Positions 56,020-64,000 of a DNA stretch of 64,000 nucleotides are shown here, one piece after another (the first letter of the stretch is position 1; each line of letters opens with the position of its first letter). The position numbers and the translations under genes are program-made. The DNA comes from Triatoma infestans (lineage: Eukaryota > Arthropoda > Insecta > Hemiptera > Reduviidae), in contig JAAEAF010014373.1 in the NCBI GenBank assembly GCA_011037195.1, positions 62,001-126,000 on the forward strand, in the 5' to 3' direction. Under the pieces are notes generated by a model, which saw nothing but the letters and a program-made list of their open reading frames with translations, searched no databases and was not told the origin of the DNA.

Positions 56020-57240
56020 ATTGTAGTAAACCTTGGTATGGAGAGCGGGATAGGGAAAAGCATTTTTATACCGCCATAATGCGGTTGAGATTTAACCATA
56101 ATCTCACCAAGCCGCACATTTATAAATAGTCCCAAATGCGATTTTGGTAACGGGAAGGATGGCGATATCAATCATTTACTCTTTAGCTGTAACATATATA
56201 GTACAAAATGAGGAAAGTTCCGAGTACAAACCGAGTATGTACGATTTCCTTGTAGCGCAAAAAGCATATTGGTAATACTGGAAAAGGAATAGCTTTTTTG
56301 AATATATAATTTCATCAAAGGGAATAAATTAAAAATATAAGTCGGATTAGAAATAATCTTTCGATATACTTCAGTTCTGTCTACATTTCACTCATACTAG
56401 ACACCCAAACAACATAATCTATACATACGCAGGCATTAACATGAAATTGTTTCAGATATGACATGGCTAAAAGACTATGAGCAAGAGCCGCATCAGTCAA
56501 GATATCCTTATCTCTGTAAGGATGGAGAAATAAGAAGGGGAAGAGGGTGCAGGTACCTTATGAAACATTAAAGGAGACATGTTAATTTGAAAAGACATGA
56601 CTGACTTTTTTCCACCAACATATTGGCAGTTGAAGGCAATTAGAAGCCACGTAGATAATAATGTCAATATGTTGATTTTTTCCAGCCATCAAAAACAAAA
56701 TAACTGGTCAATGCAAATACAGGCAAAACCACAAAATAAATAAGTATATTTAAAGATAGCAGCAACTCACTTGTATACTTGTAGCCATAACTCAGAGTTG
56801 TATGTGTTTTTCTATTTCTTGTAAATGATAGAGAAATGTGCTTGTATTTTAGTAAAAATGTATAAATGGTTTATTTCCGAAACTCAGTGTCGGTTTATAT
56901 ATATATATTATTCTGATATGATGCATAAAATAGATAAATTTAATAAGCTAAATTATTAGGAATGTAAGATAAGATAACTAAAAGGAAAAATTTGAAATAT
57001 TAAGCGTAATTATCAAATAGTAACTATAATTGAATAATTAAAATAAAGTGAAACTGAAATTTTATAAATTTTAATTGGCCAATTAAATTTTGAAATAATT
57101 GAAAAGGTAAGAAAATGCCTATTTCTTTTGGAATGATATTATTGCTTGTGCCTACCGATTTGGTTGTAAAGTTTGGCCAGTGAAGCAACTTATTTGGTCA
57201 TTTAATATTCTTAAGAAAGTTCTTTGAACAAAACATAGTA
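56020..57240 (+). repeat. LINE 3'-end repeat, copy 2 (5'-truncated)
   Basis: Matches 40300-41457. Begins with the knuckle region (MRLRFNHNLTKPH), continues through the 3' UTR, and extends uninterrupted past the site where the LTR element sits in copy 1. Confidence 0.75.
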
Positions 57241-57249
57241 TTTTTTTTG

Positions 57250-59149
57250 TTTTTTTTTTTTCTTACTCCCAGTATTAGGAAGTATTGTAATCGGGTCAAA
57301 TTCTCCAAATCGACTTTTCACAGGAAATACGCGTTCGAAGTTCCCTGAGTCCAAAAGAGTGAATTTTAGAAAATTCTCTGCTTGTGTTTATGTATGCATG
57401 TATGTTTTTAAACAACGTAGTCCAAAAACAAAAATCGCAGAATGTTCAAAATCGATATTACATTCCAGCTTAGCTATCACAATAGGTAAGTTTATCTGTT
57501 GAAATTCCTCAACCGCTTTACCATTTTACTGAACAATTTTTTTCGAAAATGGTGCCAGCGATTTCCTTTATAAGTGATACTACACATGTAAAGATCTACA
57601 ATTTTTATTTGAAACATTTCCCTGTGATAATCCATTTAAGCAGTTTTTGAGGGAGGAGTGGGGTTATGTTTTCTAATTTAAGTGCTATTTCCGTTTATTG
57701 TACAATTTTGTCATTTCATAATTTTGATTAGAACTAGATGTGCTGCCAAAAGTCCGAGTTTGATGAAAGTGGGCTTTTACTGAATATTTTTTCATTTTTT
57801 TTTTTTGTTTTTTTTTATTTTTTTATATAAGAACACCGACGGATTTCTTTAAATTTGATTTTCATACTGAAGAATATGGGGCTATAAGTGTGATAAGAAA
57901 AAGTCTTGTGAGTGTTTCCCGGCAGGTTTTTCTTTCCAATACGATTAATATTAGACGTGACTGGTGGTTTCATTTCATATTGGAATTTAATTTAATTTCC
58001 ATGAGGATTTATTTCTTTTTATACCTCACACTAATTTTTAATATTATTACATCGGAAATAAAAACAAAATTACACTCTAATTTTTAGGGTTCTGTAGCAA
58101 TATGAGATCACTTATGAAGTAGAAGCCAAAAAAACATGGTAAAAAAATCTGGTTGTAAAAATTAACTCATTACGACGTATTTACATTTAATAACTATTAG
58201 AATAATTTATTAAAATTGCTAAATTCTTTTCAAACTAAGTGAATTATTTTCTACTTCAGGGCACAAGGAGCTGGCTGAATAACGGCACTTTTTACTATTC
58301 AGAATCTTGATTTAATGAAGATTTCACTTCCATGCTGAAAATGGGTCAAAATATGGTGATTACGGTCGTGGTTGTTACCACAGTAATTAATCAATGGTAT
58401 AGATTTTAAATGAGCACATTGTTCACTACTAATAATCAATATTAGTAATAGAGATTTTTTCCATGACAGTCTGCTTCGTTTTGTGGCCATCGACGGTTGT
58501 GGGTGATCGTCCATCACATGTTCTGGTGATGAACAGAGAGACAACACAGACCTGCATAGATTGTTAAAGGGGATTATTGCACTGCGACCTGAAAGATCTG
58601 TTTCCCCCCGAAGCCTTTTTACTGCACTGCCGGCCACCAGACTGAGCTCTCTAGCTACAGGCAAAACTGCCCACAAATTAACTAGGGACGGAGACCCTAG
58701 TTTGTGTAGTGTGTTGTCCTTGTCGGTAAAGTGTAGAGTGTATTTAGTTTAACTGTATCGTATACTCATTTGACTAACTGCATGGAGTACTGAGCTTTGG
58801 TAACCCGTAGGCTCGCTACTCCCCAAGTAACTTCAGGCAAAAGATACCCCTTGTGGGCACAAACCTGTATAGAGTACAAATCATAATTATTAATAATATT
58901 TCCAATTTTCAAACTTGGAAGATTCTCTGAACACAATATGTAGTTAGCATAGATAGCGTCATAAAATTAATTACTTTCTCTTACAGTTGATAACAGAAAA
59001 TATTGCCAATTGATCAGATTTTCAAAATTGAGTTTACCCTACAAATACATTTTGAGGTCCATTGAGTCCGAGGCAGTGTTTTTTTTTAGAAATTAGTGTG
59101 TATATATGTGCCTGTGTATGGTTATTGAAACTTGAATTGGTGATGAAAG
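57250..59149. other. Repeats, no recognised gene
   Basis: 57262-57720 is a copy of the dispersed repeat with 'CCCTGAGTCCAAAA'. 58040-58150 matches 39610-39730. 58299-58676 (minus) is an open frame of 125 codons without recognised motifs in a GC-richer patch (58480-58750). I do not count it as a gene. Confidence 0.5.
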
Positions 59150-59164
59150 ATGAAACTTGTATTT

Positions 59165-59713
59165 TTTTTTATACTGTTTATTTACAGAAGTAAAATTACA
59201 GTAGAGTTGGTTTACCATAGTAATAATAATAATAATAATACAAATATAATTAAAGAACATTACTAAAGTCACAAACATAGGTATATACCTATTTTAAACT
59301 AACTAACAAATAAGTGAAAAGAAAAGAAAACTGGAATTAAACTAAACAAAAACAAAATAAAAGAATACCTGGGAGACTAATATTAAAAATAAAATAAAAT
59401 TCAATATGTGGCTAAACTTAACTTAAGTATTACAATCGTGCTTACCAGACAGAAAAGTAAAACTACTCCAAATTATCGGAAATAAATCTAAGTCTAATAA
59501 AAGATTTAATAAAGTAAAATAGTTTATTCAGGTAATCAACATTCTGTGGGTTTAATATTAAAGTAATATTATTGTCGGTTATACAATTCAGGTATCTATC
59601 TCTTGGAGTGGTGTAATATGGGCACTCAAAAAACACATGTTGGAGCATCTCCGTTTCCTCGTGATTACACTTTGGACACCGTGCTTCGGTGTCTAACCTG
59701 TATGTGGTCCGGT
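59165..59713 (-). mobile_element. 5'-truncated LINE with 15-bp target duplication
   Basis: The minus strand encodes the RT C-terminus (TTYRLDTEARCPKCNHEETEMLQHVFFECPYY, CCHC knuckle), stop at 59463, then a 3' UTR with (ATT)n at 59221-59240 and a poly-A (T-run at 59162-59170 on +). ATGAAACTTGTATTT occurs exactly at 59150-59164 and 59714-59728. Confidence 0.85.
59463..59713 (-). pseudogene. LINE RT C-terminal fragment with zinc knuckle
   Basis: About 83 residues: CPKC, then H and C in HVFFECPYY. The frame extends past 59713 only through the target duplication and flank, so that N-terminal piece is not LINE. Confidence 0.8.
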
Positions 59714-59759
59714 ATGAAACTTGTATTTCGTTCAGATTCCACAACAGAGTGCTACAATA

Positions 59760-62040
59760 GGGTTTTGACGAAAGTCAATTGATCGGATTACCACTTTATA
59801 GAGTAGATTTTCCAGTTCTTTTGCGACTTACTCACACAAGGGTCAATGTTTTCTTAGATATTGGTTTATTAACTAATCAAATAAAGTTGAATATGTGGAT
59901 GGGTCTGCAATGTTGGATAACATTTGGTATTTTATCCGTTGTAGCATGCATATTCCTTTTGTTTCGGACCGGTTTCCAATTTCCATCTATCGTCAGAGCA
60001 AATTCACCAAGTTCGTATTGACTGTTCACTTCAACGCAATGTTGGTGAGTAGTTACATTCACACTTGTTGGTTTGTAGATTGTGTATATGTGCGGGAAGT
60101 TAATCGTGTACACAGCTACAATCATGTAAAGAGCTACAATTTTTTATTTGAAATGTTTCCTCGAGAAATTCATTAAGGGTTTGTTCTAGGTGGGGGGGGG
60201 TAGATGGGCGGGACTTATTTAATAAAACAATAAATAAAACTATGTAAACGGCAGTAATGAAAGTCGTGTGAATGATTCACACCAATTTTTCTTTTATATT
60301 AATGTTGTGAATGTGTATTTCAGTAATTTAAAATACCATAAACAGTCATAATTTTTTATTTAGTTCATAGAAACTTATTTTATTGAAAAGAAGGAGGCGT
60401 ATAGAGAGGCTTAAAGCTGCCAATAAAATTAAACGAAACTTCAATTATTATATATGAATTATAACGAATGAATTCGCATCATAATTAGTAAGGCCACTTA
60501 CACAGCTTAAAGAATGTTGTTCAGTAAGGGTCTCCCTTGAGAGCTTAGGAAATATAAACGTCATTGCTGGATAAAGCAATTGGTTGAACTGCCCGTCAAA
60601 CTTCAACTCGATGTATTTCTCATTAAAAAAGAATCAGTATTAAGTGAACATGCTGATAAAATGCATTCAACTTTACGGAGGGGGAATTTCTCAGAGAAAT
60701 TGTTACGTCTACTCAGTCACCTTTAAGTTTGAATTATGTATAAACAGTTGATAAGTAGTGAAGTACCTTTTGTTATTGCTTCGCTGGTTAATAAGCAAGC
60801 ATGTTTGTTTATAAGCTGACTTGAAAAGTATTAGTTTCAATTCAACACTACAATTTATGTTTGTATTTTACAACAATGTTGTGTATGTTTTTATATATAT
60901 ATGGAAGAAGTGTTATATGCGTATATATGGTTGTGTATATATAGGTATATATGTGTTTGTGTGAGTTAGTGTTTGTATATAGTTGTGCATTTATATTTTA
61001 TATATGTATATATATATTTTGTCTATTTAGATTTGTGTATTTTTATTCATATATGTGTAAAATGTACTTACATATATATGAATGTGTGTTTATGCGCGCA
61101 CATGGGCAATTATGTATGGTTGTATTTATAAGAGTTATATATTATGTATTTGTATGTTACTAAGTATACTTATATGTATATCAATTCTGCAATTTTTAAT
61201 GCAGAGAGAGGAGAGAAAGTAATTTAATAACATTTTTATACATGAGAAAATATCCAACTGGCTGTTAGGGGGAAAACTAATAATTTATAAAAAAATATAT
61301 ATATATATACTCGTATATAAAAAAAATGTATTCGCTACCTAGATGTCACTGTTGTAGTTTTATTGCTTTCAAATATGTATAGGGAGCCATATTTGAAGGA
61401 GGGGAGAGTCTGTACCAGGATTGGTTATACCGGCAACCCTATGATTGTGAGTATGAAAGTTGTGTAAATACTTTTAATTTAGATTAATTATTGAGGGAGA
61501 AATTTGTATGAATATAAGAATAAGTATGTTTTTATACATTGTGTATGCGTGAAATATGTATGCATGTATTTATTAATTGATATAAACGCGTGATATGAAG
61601 TTGTAAATGTGCTTATGCTGGATTGTGAAGGAATCATATGGCATCATGGTTTAGGGCAAAGGCTAGTGCCAAAATAAAATTTATATAAATATCATTAATT
61701 GTATGCCATTACATGTATTATATTAAATGGTGCATGTAAAAATAAATAAATAAATAAAAAAAAATACAATTCTAATAAAAACATATGTTTTTCACATGTT
61801 AATACAGATATATTACAGTACTTGTTATTGTGGCGTCGGCTGGGAGCAGACGTACAGAAAAAGTTGTGCTCTATTTTATGATTCTTTGTCAGTTTCTATG
61901 CAGCAATTTTTACTTTCTGTAACCGCTAATCGTGTGAAATTTTCAAAATTTGTTTACATTGGATATAAACGTTTTGAAGTCTCCTGAGTAGGCCAACTGG
62001 TATTTAGAAATTTGTGTGTGTGTGTATGTAGGCAGCATAA
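59760..62040. other. Repeats and low-complexity DNA, no recognised gene
   Basis: 59760-60240 is a repeat-family fragment. 60342-60663 is the 320-bp repeat (separate entry). 60880-61200 is a TA/TG alternating tract with many TATATATG/TGTGTGTTTG runs. 61300-62040 is AT-rich with a (TGTG)n at about 62010. Confidence 0.55.
60342..60663. repeat. Dispersed repeat of about 320 bp, copy 2
   Basis: Same orientation as 3664-3981, with scattered differences; similarity ends at GATAAAATG in both. Confidence 0.8.
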
Positions 62041-62700
62041 CATAAAGTTCTCTCTAAGGTGTTATTTCTGTTCATTACACAATTCTATTAACTAAATAAT
62101 ATTAATTAGAATTAAATATGTTATTGAAATTCAGAGTTTGGGGAAAATCCGATCATCGAATTCCGTTATTCTGAAAAGTATTTATCAATTTTCTGCTATT
62201 TTTCTAAAATGGCATGAACGATTTCCTTAAACTAAGTATGTAAACCACACATACAAAAAGCTACAATTTTATTTGTGACATTTCTCCGAGTAATCTTATT
62301 TAAGCTTGCTTTGGGCGGAGGGGTTGGGTTATGTTTGCCTCCCAAGTGCTATCTTAGCTGATTACATTTAGTAATACACAACATCTGTAGTAACAATTTT
62401 TTTCACCGCAGCAAGTCTATAAAAATATATCTCTGGCGGAAACTTAATGTGAAAAATATAGGACAAATTTATTACCACTTACTTACATTAGAGAATGTAG
62501 TAACTGGGTCAGTAACTATTGAATAATCATTAACTTCGTAGTTTTGAATAGATAAAGCGGAAGTAGACAACATACAATTTGCAAACGTGAATATTTATTT
62601 GAATTATTAAGGCTTTAGCAAAATTAATATAAATAAAATCTGATTAGTTTAAAAACAGAAAATATAATTTGACTATAACAAATCGAAACTAGTGTTAGTA
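62040..62700. repeat. Repeat block, third partial copy
   Basis: Matches 43240-43772 and 29955-30340: the TTAGCTGATTA segment, GTAGTAACTGGGTCAGTAACTATTGA, and AATAGATAAAGCGGAAGTAGACAACATACA. Ends at about 62700, where the C-rich region begins. Confidence 0.75.
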
Positions 62701-62739
62701 GATAGGATTTGGGCGATCTGGCGCACTTTTTTCAAAATG

Positions 62740-63240
62740 GCAGCCAGCACACTCCTTCCCCACCCCTCCCTAAGCCACGCCCACTTCCCCCACCACTTCC
62801 CCGTCGAACAACATCGAACTGGGCGAGCATTTTGGCCACGCCCTTTTACCCCTACCACTTCCCCGTCGACCAATCATCGAACTCGACGAGCACTTCAGCC
62901 AAACCCACTTACCCCCACCTCTAACCTATCATCGATTTCGACAACTCCTAAACCACGCCCTTAACCACCCCTTAACTTATCATCCAAATCGATGACTCTT
63001 TTTCTTTCCACCCCCAGCTCTTAACTTATCGTCCTATCCGATAGCCGTATTACCCCACTCCTTAACCAAATAATATCCCCCCATCTCTTAAGGTGAAATC
63101 CAATCCGATGACTCCATTTTTCTCCTCCCACTCCACAACCTAACATCCAAATAGATGACTCCATTTTCTTTTCACCCCTACTCCTAAACTCTCATCTAAA
63201 CCGATTACTACATTTTCATTCCAACTCCCAGGTCAATCCA
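62740..63240. repeat. C-rich degenerate minisatellite
   Basis: Diverged tandem units of roughly 60-80 bp built on CCACNCCC, CTTAACTTATCATC, (A/G)AATCGATGACTCC and TTTTCTTTCCACCCC. Strand-asymmetric (C-rich on +). Proline/threonine-rich frames across it are by-products. Confidence 0.7.
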
Positions 63241-63332
63241 TCCCCACAACAGATGGCGGAACCTAACACTGTAACACACCACCCCTCTCCTGACTCTAGG
63301 CTGCAGGGGTGTTTTTTATTTTTATTTTAGAT

Positions 63333-63412
63333 GAAAAAACTTGTCATACCTGCGATTCGAACCTACAATCTTTAGGTTGGAAGTCCATCACCCTAACCAC
63401 TCGGCCATAGTT
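63333..63412 (-). ncRNA. tRNA-derived SINE-like unit 1
   Basis: On the minus strand: A box TGGCCGAGTGGTTAGGG (63407-63391) and B box GGTTCGAATCGC (63363-63352) at Pol III spacing, with a TGGACTTCCAACC anticodon-arm-like part. The A box resembles tRNA-Ser, but the acceptor ends do not pair, so this is a tRNA-derived promoter rather than a functional tRNA. Confidence 0.7.
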
Positions 63413-63524
63413 GCCCTCTCGCTAGCTGTTGTTTTCAACGTACACTTCTACTCTTACCTTCCCCACCCCTCGGCATCGTCACCTTACTCTGGGCGAGAGA
63501 GGAATTATTTTTTATAATATATGA

Positions 63525-63605
63525 AAAAAACTTGTCTTACCTGCGATTCGATCCCACAATTTGTAGGTTAAAAGTCCATCACCCTAACCAGTCGGCCACA
63601 ATGGT
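63525..63605 (-). ncRNA. tRNA-derived SINE-like unit 2
   Basis: Second copy: A box TGGCCGACTGGTTAGGG (63598-63582), B box GGATCGAATCGC (63553-63542). Both copies are preceded (on +) by ATGAAAAAA(A)CTTGTC, so a larger unit of about 190 bp is tandemly duplicated. Confidence 0.7.
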
Positions 63606-63879
63606 GCTATAGCTAGCTATAATTTTCAATGCACACTTGTATCTTAACCCCCGCACTATCATAATTTTATTCCCGCTCAACCCACCCACTAACAATATGG
63701 CGGAGTGGCATCTACCTTTCACCACACAATCAAAATAATAATAATAATAAAAAGATTACTTACCCCTTCCAGCTGCCTGCTGCTGCTGATATTTCACTCT
63801 ACTTAACACGACGTGCACTTACACAGAACTGACTACATCTGGCAATGCAATCTACTATAGTAACGTTTATCCACACTCC

Positions 63880-63912
63880 TATGACGTCATTGCTATTTGG
63901 GGCATGCGCATA
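63880..63912. promoter_or_regulatory. Promoter-like CRE and NRF1-type motifs at window edge
   Basis: TGACGTCA (63882-63889) and GCATGCGCA (63902-63910) 12 bp apart, in a patch less AT-rich than average. These are typical of housekeeping promoters, but no downstream gene is visible in the window. Confidence 0.3.
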
Positions 63913-64000
63913 TCTGCCGCTGCCTTATAGATTAGAAATATCGATTTTATTATATTGTATAACAAAACCACTGCCTTTTAGTCAAATTCGATATATTATT

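Noticed and set aside
58299..58676. 125-codon minus-strand frame in a GC-richer patch
   Set aside because: No recognised motif, no promoter or splice evidence; kept only as part of the region description.
60880..61200. 70-codon frame of TA/TG repeat sequence
   Set aside because: Simple-repeat translation with no coding signature.
62692..62964. Pro/Thr-rich frames near 62.7-62.9 kb
   Set aside because: Translation of the C-rich minisatellite.
63333..63412. Functional tRNA gene
   Set aside because: A and B boxes are good, but acceptor arms do not pair and the variable region is wrong; better explained as SINE heads.

Overview
The window looks like an arthropod, most likely insect, genome: AT-rich, with short introns, and made almost entirely of nested transposable elements. 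No ordinary conserved cellular gene is visible; the nearest is a pair of small secreted-protein ORFs. 'Insect' is an inference from the element types, and no species is claimed.

Layout. 1-3440: + strand non-LTR retrotransposon (LINE), 5' end outside the window. 3664-7620: dispersed repeat and a decayed Ty3/gypsy element. 7620-11284: AT-rich, no recognised gene. 11284-11701 and 26755-29560: two halves of one old minus-strand LINE, split by a complete Polinton/Maverick at 11702-26754 (15,053 bp) with terminal inverted repeats of about 211 bp and an exact 6-bp target duplication (CTCCAT). 29955-33560: repeat block with a secreted-protein ORF. 34420-34925: LINE and viral-type DNA polymerase remnants. 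34926-39520: a large satellite-like array. 39730-41457: LINE 3' end. 41458-43122: truncated Ty3/gypsy element. 43773-53407: a LINE with ORF1 and ORF2, flanked by about 15 bp of duplicated target and itself carrying a nearly intact CsRn1-like Ty3/gypsy element (45327-50147, 4-bp duplication) and a solo LTR (51222-51655, 4-bp duplication). 53408-57240: second copy of the repeat block and LINE 3' end. 57240-62700: repeats and a 5'-truncated LINE with a 15-bp duplication. 62740-63610: C-rich minisatellite and two tRNA-derived SINE-like units. The right edge looks promoter-like.

The Polinton is the biological centre. It encodes a DDE integrase with chromodomain, a packaging ATPase, an adenain-like protease, a minor (penton-type) and a major capsid protein, a fused phospholipase A2/pX-like minor virion protein, a fibre-like protein with a phage tail-fibre-type motif, a DUF8207-like protein, a nuclease-like protein with a Cys cluster, and a protein-primed family B DNA polymerase. 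The polymerase appears to have a zinc-finger N-terminus assembled through two short introns. Several genes have their own TATA box close to the ATG. Together this is the gene set of a virion-forming element (adintovirus-like), with only a few frame breaks: the polymerase, the left-most gene and a small right-end ORF.
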